Position numbers and translations under genes: made by a program
Source: Lumbricus rubellus
Lineage: Eukaryota > Annelida > Clitellata > Crassiclitellata > Lumbricidae
Direction of reading: 5' to 3'
DNA: 64,000 bases
Assembly (NCBI GenBank): GCA_945859605.1
Contig: OX243827.1
Span: 27,750,552-27,814,551 of the forward strand
In this document: one piece after another, positions 21,434 to 34,700 of the stretch
How positions within the stretch are numbered: position 1 is the first letter of the stretch
Layout: each line of letters opens with the position of its first letter
The notes under the pieces: model-generated
Told to the model about the DNA's origin: nothing
What the model saw: the letters and a program-made list of their open reading frames with translations, nothing else
Databases searched by the model: none

Positions 21434-24400
21434 CGTCATCAGCGTTGACGGCTGTTGGTCGAACTTTTGTAACCTTGCGTAATTAACATAAAATTTATCC
21501 GTTTTACGTCTTTGTTAGCGCTGGATTTATGGATACATTGCTATGTTAAGATCTCGAGGTTTTGAGGATTTTATCTGTAGTAAGTGAATCGTTGAGAATT
21601 CAGTACAATTCTGATTAGAAAATTTACTATTATTTTCGGTGATCATCAAGCCATTTAAATTATCGCCATCATGTTTAAATGGCCGTTTGACGTCATTGTC
21701 GTCATGGCAACGTTTATCTTCTGAGGCCGGAGCGTAACTGTTTACTTTTCAAACGTTAATTCAATATGGCGCTCAACGAGGGTGATGGCTATTTTGCATC
21801 ATAGCAACCTTCTCAAACAACTTCAATACGACCATTTTCGTCAACGTTCAAACCTTTCGCTGACTCACTGAACATTTAGTAACACACTTATGCACAGATG
21901 AGCGTCTCAGATCACCAGAGTTGGCGCTGTTCAATCTCCAGCACTTCCTCGTACAAGACTAGAGGCAGAGGCGTAGCGACCGCCCTCCGTACCCTCCGAC
22001 CGGAGGGGGCCCCGCAAGGAAAGGGGCCCCTAAATGTGCATAGAGATTTGTCGGAATGGTCCAGCCAATCACAGGCCAGCCAGTCAGATTTCGAGACTGA
22101 ACCGTACACTAAACTGCACACTGTAAATAATGTCAAGGCCAGTGGTGTGTGCAGCAGATGTTTGGCAGTGAGACAGTTACACTTGCGCGACGGGTCTGTG
22201 CACGTTCATGGACCACGGTACAACCCTTGTCCTGGCTCTAGGCTACCTCCGTTGACTACGACAAAAACGCAGGGACAAGTGCGAGACGACGGCGGAGCAG
22301 AGGGACAGAGGGCGATGTCCATGCCTCTTTTACACACCGATTTAGTCAACGAAACTACAACAGGGACAGGCACGGTTGAGAAAGATAACGTTGATGGTGA
22401 CATAAGTGTCTCGGCGAACATGATCCGACATCCTAGTCAGAGAAGCAGCGGAATTATGAAGCATATTCCGAGAGGAGCGAGATTTGCCTGTTGTCGTGCG
22501 CTAATCGATATCATGCACTCAATCATTGACAACCCTTCGAGTATCGAACAATGGAGTAGGCTTCTGTGCTTCGCCTCGAATATCTTGGCGCAACCGAAGC
22601 GGTCCGGCCGCAGACGCAACATGGCCAATGTGGTCAAGAAGCGTATTGATAATCGGGAGTTCCAGAGGACGGATGTAGGAGAAGAGCAGAACGAAGGATG
22701 TAACAGGAAGTGCGCTAGTGAGAGGGAGTTGTTCTTGGCAGCAGTCAACGCCAAATTGGAAGATGGAAACATCAAAGCCGCCACACGCATCCTCTGTAGC
22801 CAGGACTATCCAGTTAAAGCTACATCAGAAACATTTGCAGCAATGCAGGAAAACACCCTTCGGACAAGTGGTCTTCCAATCTGTCGGAATTGACTGATGC
22901 GGCGCAGTCCACACCATACCAGGCATCGGAAAAGGAAGTGGCGGATGCGATGCGTTCTTTCCCGGCGGGGTCCGCTGGGGGGCCGGACGGGCTGCGACCC
23001 CAACACCTTCTCGACTTACTGAATAATAAAGAATCTTCAGAGTCGTTCTTGCAAGCTCTTACAGGTTTTATCAATGTGTTGCTGAGAGGTGAATGCCCAA
23101 AAGGAATGCGGGAGCTGGTGTTTGGCGGCACCCTAATCGCCCTCTCTAAAAAATCAGGAGGTCTTCGACCAATAGCGATTGGGTACGCTTTGAGGAGGCT
23201 AGCAGCGAAGTGTGCCAACAGCCACGCCCTTGGTAGGCTAGAATCTTTCTTCACCCCATTGCAAGTCGGAGTGGCAGTTCCAGGAGGCGGTGAAGCGGCT
23301 GTACATGGAGCAAGAAGCTTCGTCACAAACATGACAGAGGACGAGATCTTCGTGAAACTTGACTTCACAAACGCATTCAACACCTTGCGAAGAGACGTCA
23401 TGCTGCAGATGGTTTACGACACTATTCCGGAGATCTACGCCTTCACACATCAGGCATATTCAGCAGAATCTCAGCTGCAGTTTGGTTCCTTCGTGGTTCG
23501 CTCAATGATGGGACCGCAGCAGGGTGATCCCTTGGGGCCCCTGCTGTTCTGCCTGCCTCTACAGCCAGTTCTGCGCGCAATGCGCTCAAGTTTCAGGCTT
23601 GGCTATCTGGATGACATCTCGTTGGGAGGTAAGAAGGAGGACGTACTGCAGGATTTGGCCTCGATTAAGGACTTGGAGTCATCGCTGGGTATCTGCCTCA
23701 ATAGCAAGAAATGTGAACTTTATTCAAAGACGGAACAAACGGAGCCAGAATTCGAAGGATTCGAGCGGTTGAACATGGAGTCGCTCCTCCTGCTGGGGGC
23801 TCCACTGTTCCGAGGAGAGGCTTTAGACGTGGCGCTGCTCAGGCACAGCGAGATACTAGAACGAGCAGTAACGGACTTGGCCTGCCTTCGAGCCCAGTCA
23901 GCGTTGATTTTGCTGCGGGCAAGTTTTGGGGCAGCAAAACTTACCTATTTGCTGAGAACTTCCCCTTGCCATGGACATCCACTGCTTGAGAAAATGGATG
24001 ATCTGATCCGCAAAGGGTTAGAGAACATCATCAACATTAGCCTCAACAACATCCAATGGCTTCAAGCCACACTCCCAATTAGAGATGGCGGACTCGGAGT
24101 TAGACGTGTCTCGATGCTGGCATCTTCAGCTTATTTGGCATCAGCCGCATCGACCAAGTCACTCGTGAGTTTGATCCTGTGCAAGGAGGAGTGGGATGAT
24201 GTCTACATCGACGAATTGCTCGAGGTCCGCAAGAACACCCAGCCGAGCAGCGCAGAGTCCCTTTGGAGCAGGCAGAGCGTGTGGGATGCACCACTGATTG
24301 AGGTAGACAGGGCAACGATATGGGCCGCCTACAGCGATCCGGTCAACATGGCCAGACTATTTGCGGTGACCTCCCCTCATGCTGGGGACTGGCTATCAAC

Positions 24401-25289
24401 TATTCCTGTGACCGCCTGTGGCTTGGATCTAAGCAATGAGGCAATCAGAGTGGCCGTTGGACTGCGCCTTGGTTTGGACCTGTGTACACCACACCAGTGT
24501 CAATGCGGAGAGACCACCGACTCAAGAGGACACCACGGGTTGGCCTGCAGACGTTCAACTGGAAGAACAGCCCGACACTTTGCGGTCAACGACTTGGTGT
24601 GGAGGGCACTCGCGAAGGCGAACATCCCCAGTTCTAAGGAGCCTCCAGGCCTGATAAGAACGGACGGCAAAAGACCAGACGGGGCCACCCTCGTCCCATG
24701 GGCCAGAGGCAAATATATCGCCTGGGACTTCACAGCCATCCATACGTGTGCTGTCTCTTATTTACATCTTTCATCAACGGAATCCGGAGGAGCTGCGGAA
24801 CATGCGGCGGATCGGAAATGCAACAAATATTCCACGCTTCCTGTCTCCCACGAATTTGTGCCGATCGCTATTGAAACGTTGGGCCCCATCAATCGCGCGG
24901 GTCGGGAATTTCTATTGGAGTTGGGCCGCCGTTGTGCCGCTGTTTCCGGCGATCCGAGGGAAATAATCTACCTCTTCCAGAGGATTTCAATTTGTACACA
25001 GCGTTTCAACGCCGTTGCTTTTAGAGGAACTTTTGCACCACACCTCGGAGACGATAACAATGCACTCTATGCTTGATCACATTTCTGTTTTTTGTTTTGT
25101 TTTCGGCTTGAGTGGTTTTTCAATAAATGTTGAAGTTATAATAATAATAATAATAAGAGAAACAAGCTTCTTGTTTCAGCGCCTGTCTGTCACCATTCAG
25201 CGTTCCAGAATACAATTTTTTTTTAAGTCTCCGGATAATTTTTTGAAATCCCGAGGGATCATTGATACCTCGGGTAAAAAAAAAAAAAA

Positions 25290-25344
<55 letters not shown>

Positions 25345-28300
25345 CAAGCCTACCACTTTGTCCCATTGGCATTTGAAACAATGGGGCCAATTAACGCCAA
25401 GGGACAGGCATTTCTCGCCGACCTGGGTCGTCTCTTGAGCCAAATTTCAGGCGACGCAAGAGAAACAAGCTTCTTGTTTCAGCGCCTGTCTGTCACCATT
25501 CAGCGTTTTAATGCTGTTGCCTTCCACAGCACTTTTGTTCTTCCTGATCTTGACATGGATGGCCAATCCAGAGTTTAAATTTCTTATTAATATCTGACAC
25601 CTGAGGGATTATAGATACCTCGGGTAATTAAAAAAAAAAATAAATAAAAAAAAAAAAAATAATAATAATAAAAAAATAATAATAATAATAATTAATAATA
25701 GTACTATTTTATCATATATATTTAAATAATTGTGAATAATTTTATCGAAAACGGTATTCTACATAAAGCAGTATTATACTCAAGGGCCTGTATTTTCACT
25801 GGCAGCTCTACATTGGTGATGGAACCCTAGAATCAAACCAGACGTACACCGTCATAATAGCCGGGCTGTTGTCCCGGGAGAGGACAGTGGCCTTCATCAA
25901 CAATGTCCAAGTTCCGGTTAATTACCTCGTCACTGTTGAGGAGCCTCTCAATGTGTCCCTGCTCACTGGTGACCTCTACATTGGAGGATACAGTGATGTT
26001 TCTATGCTCAAGGTCAGATCATTTTATGAGACCAGATTCTGTGTGTTTAAATCTACCTCTGATGAAACTTTAGCAGTACATTTTAGTCCAGTGTAATCAA
26101 CACTTTAATGTGGTAGCTATGGCAAGTGTCTAAATACATTCATACACACATGTGTAAATGCATACATACATAACTTTGCAGATATGTATAGTTGTATACA
26201 TATTATATAATTTATAATTAAATGGATAGACATAATGTATATAATTTAATTTTAATTAGAAATGGACTGGGACTTATTCTGTACTGAATGATATATAAAA
26301 TCGTGTGAGCTATAGCACAGGGAGCTAACGATAATAATGATATCAATAATAATTAATAATAATAATAATAATAAATTAATAAGAATAATAATGATGGTAA
26401 GTAATACTTTCATAAATCAATCAGTCAATCAGGTTTTTAATTGAACCCGGAAGATGTAACATACATTGTACATGTCAAATATTTTATAGTTATAGAGACT
26501 TGCGTATAAAATTATGTACTTTCCAAAAGAATGTTATTTTCTAAATTTCTTTAGGACTAAACAAGTAAGGATTCAACAGGCAGACCCGGTAAAAACCAGA
26601 GTCATGCTTAAATTGGGTCATCTAAATTCGTATGATCGCACATTCATGCATATTTATCCTGTTGCTCAACGTTATATAGCCTACGTTGATGATGTCTTCC
26701 CACGCTGCATGCTGCATGTGTTCATTGATTTGCAGTTGAATACTGAACGTCTGATCGCGTATCTGGTCGTCTGCCTCACGTCCATTGAAACATCTGTCGC
26801 TTCAATCAATTTCTCAATCGCTGACCAATCAGTCGGTGTTGTTAATAAGTATGCTAATCGCTCAGATTATACGTTATTTTTATACATGTTGAAAAGTCGG
26901 AAATCTTCATAACTTATGTGTAAATGGGCTTTAGCAAGGCCGTAGCTGTTTTGGGTGCTTGAACACCCACCCACCCCAAATGGAAAGTGTAAAAAATAAT
27001 ATAATGCATTTACTAGAACATGATGTAAAAACCATGAAATAAAACCATGAAAACACCCTCCGAAGTGAAAAATGTAAAAAAAATAATAGAATGCATTCTG
27101 TGGCACTTAATGAAAAAACATGAATTTAGGCGAAAAATGGTAACAAAGTGTTCCGACGACTAATAAAAGGTCGTCAGGAAATGTGGCGGCACTAAAAAAA
27201 GGTGTAAGCAATTGTGATGACTAAAAAAGTCGTCAGAAATTCTCCCCCCCCCAAGAAACACTCCTTGAAATCAAATTCTGACTACGGCTTTGGGCTGTAG
27301 AGCTCTTGGTTTCTGGTTTTTTCAATTAGCTATCTTGTTAAGCACCATACAATTAATCAGTCCATTTATTTATTCATTCATTCATTTTTCATTCTTTCTT
27401 TCATTTCAAAAATTTATATTGCGCTCCTTCACAAAGCCACTCAGAGCCGTACCAGAATGAGTATCCTATATTGTATTGTTATTGTCAGTTTGTTTAGTAC
27501 CATACATTACGTATGTACACAGTTGAGTTCCGAGGTAAATATTGCTGTTCAAGTGGTGATTGACGGGTGTCAATACATGGAGGCAGGATCACGTGACTAG
27601 TGATTTGCATATTAAAATGAATGTGATTTGATTGACAGCTGTCCAGGTGACTTCTGTGCGTCTCCATCGGTTGTGTCGGTGACGAGTCTGCAGTCTTTCA
27701 TTTCGATGAACCTACCTCTTCCTCCGAGAACTAGGACGAGAATCAGCTTCAGCTTCAAAACAAGGTACCTGCATGTCTTTGGCAACTCAATGGAATCATG
27801 TGTCATTGATGTTGTAGTTTGTATGCAACTACAAGAAATAAACTGTACATACTATCTTAAAAACAAACTACATATATATATCTATATATATATATATAAA
27901 TCTAACCGCGTTTGGCACCGGAAGAAAGATCTCCGAACTTTCTTCATTGATTGCTTTCGAAACTTCACCAAAACGTTTAGTTCCAACACGGCCGGGTTTG
28001 CAGAATGAATTTTGGGGAAAAAGCGCAATCTTTTAAGCTAAAAAAGCAACTTTGCAAATTCCGCCGTTTTCAACACATAGCCTGCGCACGTCAATAAGTC
28101 TTGCATACCAATTCGGGCACGTTTGTTCCGTAAATTTCTTTAGCGCATTTCATTACGGCCTTCGCATTTCATTACGGCCTTCTTGCTCAAGCGTTTTATG
28201 GCGTGATCCGCGTGGCCATCGCGGAGGGGGAGGGGGAGGGGGAGGAGGGGGAGGGGGAGAAGGGGGACGGGGAAGGGGGAGGGGGGGGGGGAGGGGTAGG

Positions 28301-28699
28301 GGGGAGGGGAGGGGAGGGGGAGGGGGAGGGGGAGGGGGAGGGGAGGGGAGGGGGAGGGGAGGGGGAGCGGGAGGGGGAGCGGGAGGGGGAGGCTTTTTTC
28401 AGCCACAGCAACGCGTGGCCGGGTTCAGCTAGTATATATATATAATATTATACATAATACATATCTATGGCATATGTAGGTCTATGTACGGTTACACAGG
28501 CCCGTATTGTGCCACATTAATTCTGTGCCCAATGAATGTGGTTATGTATTTAGTTGTTATAAAATTATATATATATATTATATTGTCGTATATTATATAT
28601 ATTATATATATTATATATATAGTTACTTTTATTGGCATATTTCCATTTATGTAGCCCTGGCCTTTTCTCAGCTGCTTGTTTGCTCTTTATTATATACAG

Positions 28700-28742
<43 letters not shown>

Positions 28743-31700
28743 TAGGTGCAATAGTGAACAATTTGGTCTAGTTGTTATATCTTGCTTGACTGTCGACCAA
28801 GAGGTTGGAATACAAATTCTCAAAAGGGTAGAAATTTGCTTCTATAGTATACACTTGTGCTTCTTATCCTAGGTATGGAAAGCTACTATAAGAATACTAT
28901 GGAGAAAAATCGGTGAAAATAATACAGTAGCAATTCTTGCACTCACAGGTATCTATGACGTAATGATTCTTATGATGTAATAGTTGTATATTTGTTTATT
29001 TGACAGGTCGACAAATGGAATGATCTTTTACTTTGGCGGTCCGGCCTATCTTCTTCTCTATCTATCCAGATCAGGAAGTCTCGTTCTTGGGCTGAATACT
29101 AAAGTTAGTGACTTTCTGTGAAATGAGCTTCACCATTTTTGTGTGTAGAAGTAATCTAGATTAAAATCTGTGAGACAGATCTCGCATGCTGATATTTTCA
29201 CACCGGTCTGTAAATTTCTTAGCTTTTTTGGTAATTGCAAATCCTTTAAGGAACTGTTTAAGAAATTCAAATCCGGAAGGTTCCTACTGGTGACCCAAGT
29301 TCCCTCAGAAACTGGTAGGATATTTGTACCTAAAGAACCCTAGGCTCACCATGTGCACAGCCCCAGACTCCAACAGAATAGAACACCGCTGTCTACAAGC
29401 AACCTTCCACAAAAATAATTTATTTCTTGGTTTGAACCCAAACCCCAAATATCGCCCATGTGTTTATAATGGTGAGCCTAAAAATCTTGACAATTACTGC
29501 AGAAGTAGGTGTCACCTGACCACTCTATTGGTATTCGGTTTAACCGCTACTATTCTGCCGATTAGCTAATTCGGCCCGCTATTCGGCCCAGAAGCGAATG
29601 TTCAGTACCGCCCTAGTTGCAACAGTGATGATGTTTATTTACGGTTTGTTCATGAATTGCAGGGATCTGGCATTGGTACGTTCAGTACGACACAGATGAC
29701 CGGATTCAACGATGGCCAATGGCATTACATTCACGTTCTACGCGATGGCAACATGGCCAACCTTACCAACGACAATAACCAGATACTCGCCTCTGTTCAG
29801 TTCGGTAAGCGATGCCACAGTTCTGCTAAATATTCTTCTATTGAACATTTATACAGCAAACGTCTTGACAAAATGTCCTGCTTACATAGGATATAATCCA
29901 CTAATATTAGGGATTTAGGGCCTGTCTATAAAAATTAATGACTTCACGCACCTAGGGAGTGGGTCTAAACATCTGTGACGATTTGTGACGGTCCCTTACT
30001 AGATATCATATGACTTTTGTGTTGAAGCGTGACGAGGGGGGGGTCAAAAATCGTCAAAAATTGCATGACGTAATTCATGGACGGCCCCTTATTACATACA
30101 CAGGGAGGTGAGGGTCATTGCGATTTGCGTACGGGTGCGTACGGGGGGGGGGGGGGGAGGGTCTATACAGACTATACCCACACAAAATAAATTTCTAATC
30201 ATGGCGTCCACTTTAGCATGCTTATGCATGGAAATCGGTATTATCCTGTGGATGTCCGATGGCATTTGATTACATCATAATTTGTGGGACGAGGTGGTGT
30301 AGTGGTGAATTCGATGCCTTGGAGCCAGAGGGTTCCAGGTTCGAGGCCACCTCAAACCACCACATAGGGACCTTGAGCAAGTCCTTCACTCGTAATTGCT
30401 CGTGCGTTTCAGCGTGAAACTCTGATGCAGCGTCCTCGCTGAAGTCGGGATCACCTCTGAGTAGAAGAGAGAGCTTAAAAGGGGTGCTATAGCAAATGCG
30501 AGAAATAAAAAATGTTGCTAAGTGTAAGAAAATGAAATGACTTGCACTTCATATCCATGGCTAGCTTAAGTGTCTGCATTTCGTATACACATACAAACAC
30601 ACGCGTGCACTTTCATAATGGCGCTATATATAAAAGTCTGGTTGTTGTTGTGCAGGCAACAGAAGTGAGACAGCGCAGACGTTGAATGCAGCTGAGCTAA
30701 TGATCGGAGGTGTGCGCAATTGGAGCACAGTATCGTCGTTCCTATCTGATGCTGATGCGCTGGTGTCTTTGACTGGATGCTATGAGGCACCACGCTTCAT
30801 TGTCTACAGCATCACAACGGAACCAGCGCCACTACTCAACTTTGATACACAGATCAGAGAAGAGAGGTGGGTTGAGCCTTGTGTCTTTGGTGGTTTTGAG
30901 CTGAATTTTGGTCATTTAACAGCGTTTGTAAATTGTATGTGTGTGTGTTTGTGTGTGTGTGTGTTTAGGTGTGTGTGTAGGTGTGTGTGTGTGTAGGTGT
31001 GTGTGTTGGTGTTTGTGTGTCTGTGTGTCTGTGTGTGTACGTATAGGTGTGTGTCTGTGTGTGTTTGTGTGTGTGCAGGTGTGTATGTATGACATTGTAT
31101 ACATGTATGTATGTATGTATGTATGTATGTATGTATGTATGTATGTATGTATGTATGTATGTATGTATGTATGTATGTATGTATGTATGTATGTATGTAT
31201 GTATGTATGTATGTATGTATGTATGTATGTATCTATGTATGTATGTATGTATGTATGTATGTATGTATGTATGTATGTATGTATGTATGTATTGTATGTA
31301 TGAGAACACTTGATGCACCAGTAGAACTTTTAAGCAACTTACAACTTAGGCATCTAAAGAGCTAATTAATTTGCACTCCAGAGTAGGTTTCTTTAAAGGC
31401 GCTATATAAATTCATAGAATGAATGAATGAATTAATAACGATGATATTAATGATAATTAATAAGATAACAATAAAACAATAACCTAGTGTTTTCTTTCTG
31501 TAGGAACATCTCTCACGGTGGTTGTTCACCATCCCTCGTCTGTGATCCGCCATGCATACCACCATCACAGATCTGTAATTACTCGTGTGTATGTGCTCCT
31601 GGTTTCACATCTACATCTGCAGCAAGTCCAACCGTAATTTGTCAGAACATCAACGACTGTTCACCTAATCCTTGTCAGAATGGAGGAACTTGCTCGGATC

Positions 31701-34700
31701 TAATCTTGGATTACAGTTGCAATTGTCCAATCGAATTCAAAGGTTGGATTTGATTTCTATGCTTAATCAAATCTAATCTGATCTGGGAACCATTGTGAAA
31801 GCTTGTATTAAATGATCTTGTTCATGCGTGCATGCATACTTGTTGGTAAGTATGTTATTGCTTATTGACACTTAGCGTGTCAGTGAGGTGCAGTGGTGTA
31901 GGGTATGTTTGGTGCCTTGTAGCCGAAAGGTTGCAGGTTCGAATCCACCTGAAGCTGCCACGTAGGCACATCAAGCAAGTACTTCACTCGCAATTGCTCA
32001 TACGCTTCCGAGTGAAAATTCTATGCAGTGCCCGTGCTGTGGTTGGGAGTGCCTCTGAGTAGGAATGTTAAAGGGGTGCAATAAGAAGTATGCATACATG
32101 CATACATGCATATGCATACTTTCTTTCTAGATCTGTTCCTGCATCTCTGTCTCTCCAAAAAACCTATAATCTTCTCTCGGGCTACTCACACTGGAAGCGC
32201 TACTGGATGGTCACTGCTGCAAAACAGCGCTATATTACAATTTACATTACATTACTTACATAAATAGTATGTCCCTCAAATCCTGGACTGTTACTCGGCT
32301 GTGAGTGCCTCTGAGTAGTTTCTCATGAAGAGACGCTATTTGAATGAATTAACAGATGGATACAGATGTCTGTACTTAATACATCTTAGTTATGAACATT
32401 GTTGTGTTTATTTTTGTCTTAGGGAAGAACTGTAGTGTTGCGAATAACTGTTACCCATCTCCTTGTTTCAACGGTGCCACATGTACAGACCTTGACAATG
32501 GCTTCATCTGCTCATGTGCGCCCGGATGGACTGGAGTGAACTGCAACAGTAACATCAGTGAGTGTTGTAGTTGTTTAACATCAGTCAGTATTGTAGTTGT
32601 TTAACATCATTCAGTATTGTAGTTGTTTAACATCAGTGAGTATTGTACTAGTAATCGTAATCATGATTATAGTGTTCAAATTTCTAAGGGTGCTACTATA
32701 AGACCAAGCGTGCAGCACTGGCTTTTCATGAGTGCTATGTCAAGTTAGAAGGGTTGTCCAGGTTAAGAGATGTTCATGTGCTGAGACAAGTTGACAGTTA
32801 GAGGAGACAGACAAATAATGAAAAATATGGATAATCATAATTTTATTGTTCCTAAGGTTTCATCTAAAATTCTATGACCCAAGTAAAACATTAATTATAG
32901 TAATATTATAGTTTTATTAATAGTAGTAATGAAGATAATGATAATGATTATGATAATAAGAAAAATAATAGCAGTAAAAATAATGATAATAAAATAATAA
33001 GAGTACTAATGACACCCCTAATAATTTTTTCACAAGTTATTGCACTTTCCTCGAGCCAAAAATATATTTCCCATAAGCAAAAACATATAGTAGCAATAAT
33101 GATTACAGCTATCGTAAAATTAACGATAATTATGGTAAACAATTATAATGAGAATTTCATAAACCATGAAAAAGAAGGATTTTAATAGCTGTGTCATTTT
33201 TATAGTACTTAAATTAATTAAATTAATTAATTAACTTAAATTATTGTTACAAGAATTAAATAAACCATGAAAGATTTTGATGGCCATAATTTTCTTTTCT
33301 TTACCAGACGAGTGTCAGAGCAACCCATGTCAGAATGGTGGACAGTGTCAGGACCTGGTTGGAAGCTTCATCTGTTTCTGCCAACCCGGCTACACTGGTT
33401 CCCTGTGTGAGGTTAACATTGACGAATGTTTGTCTGGACCATGTAGGAACGGTGGAACATGTCGTGACAGTATCAACAGCTACAGCTGTAGTTGTGCTTC
33501 CGGCTGGCTAGGTATCTCTTCGGTTTTTGTTGTTTTGATTATTTTAGTTGATGTAAATACATTAGAGGAGTTTGCTCTTTTAATTTGAAAACAAAGGGTT
33601 AGAGATGCTTTTATTATTAACTGTTATGTGTAACTTCTATTATTGTGCCGGTGTCTTATGCATGGGGTGTCGAAAGCATGGGTGGCCATTGCATCGGTGT
33701 CCAATCCGCATGGCATCCAATGTGCAAGATGGCAAATGCACATGGTGTCCATTAAATAGTGTCCAGTGCGCAAATGCACATGGTGTCCATTGTGCAGGAC
33801 GTAAAATGCACAGGGTGTCCAGTGTGCATGGTGTTCAAGGCAGAGGATGTCACACGTACAGGGTGTATACTGGTACACTGCATTCTGTCCAATGCACAGA
33901 GTGTCCAATGTATGGTGTCCAGTGTGCAGGATGTCGAAACATTACGGGACGTAATGTTTTGGTGGCCAATGCATAGGATGTGCAATGGCACACACTAAAA
34001 ACCATGCAGATGGATCCATCGTGGCCTGCTGCCAACGCCATCTAGCGAATGGAAGACTGAGTCGACCTTTGGGAGGGTAGCGGGAAGCGACCCCGCATCC
34101 ATGCTCAATTGTTCATCGTCTGTGACCATTACGGACTGTAGTGTTACAATAGGAAGGGGAGACAGAGGGCTGGTGACTCATCTGCATATGCCAAGGTCAA
34201 GAAAGCAGAAGTCGCTAACAGATGTTCTCAGGACTGCTTCTTTCACTTAGCTCAAGGAATGGTGGTCTTCCCTTTCCTGTGTTCTTCCTCTTCATTTTAC
34301 TCTTCCTCCTCCTCCTCTTCTTCCTAATCCTCATCCTTCTCCCTCCTCTTCCACATCCTCTTCCTCAACTTCCTCCTCCTTCTCGTTCTCCTCCTCGTCC
34401 TCCTCCTCGTCCTCCTCCTCTTCCTCTTATTCTTTTTCAATGCAACATTGTGTACATTATGTTGTGCTGTGACATATGCATGTATGCATCTATGTACATG
34501 TATAGTGCATACATGCATGCTCGTCTGGTGAAAAAAAAACATGGACATCAACATGACTTGAATTAAATCGTTGAATAATTTTCAACTTAGCTTATAATAA
34601 TTAACCCTTTAGCAGCAAGCATGTATTAAAAGTGAATGCGAAACCGTCACTATAAAAAGCGTTAAAACATTGGTTTAAAACCGTTCCAGTTTTTTAAATT

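Larger units (their letters stand above)
21430..25136 (+). mobile_element. Near full-length RLE-type non-LTR retrotransposon (R4/Dong-like)
   Basis: About 3.7 kb bounded by TAA repeats at both ends. It has a 5' UTR of about 470 bp, a single long coding region (broken once) and a short 3' UTR ending AATAAATGTTGAAGTTATAATAA. The reverse transcriptase is followed by a Cys/His knuckle and a PD-(D/E)xK-type endonuclease region, the order found in R2/R4/NeSL/Hero elements. R4-clade Dong elements are known to insert into TAA repeats, which fits this setting. The clade assignment is inference. It lies in sense orientation within the 6.3-kb second intron of the Crumbs-like gene. Confidence 0.85.

Noticed and set aside
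26514..26912. 132-codon ORF in the LG1 intron
   Set aside because: Does not fit the phase required for the missing LG1 exon and has no LG closing motif or known domain.
33605..34041. Overlapping Cys/His-rich ORFs on both strands
   Set aside because: Produced by a minisatellite of GGTGTCCAATGTGCA units.
34140..34260. Possible LINE 3' end (GACAGAGGGCTGGTGACTCA region)
   Set aside because: Only one copy in the window and no ORF2 end motif readable, so the family cannot be supported.
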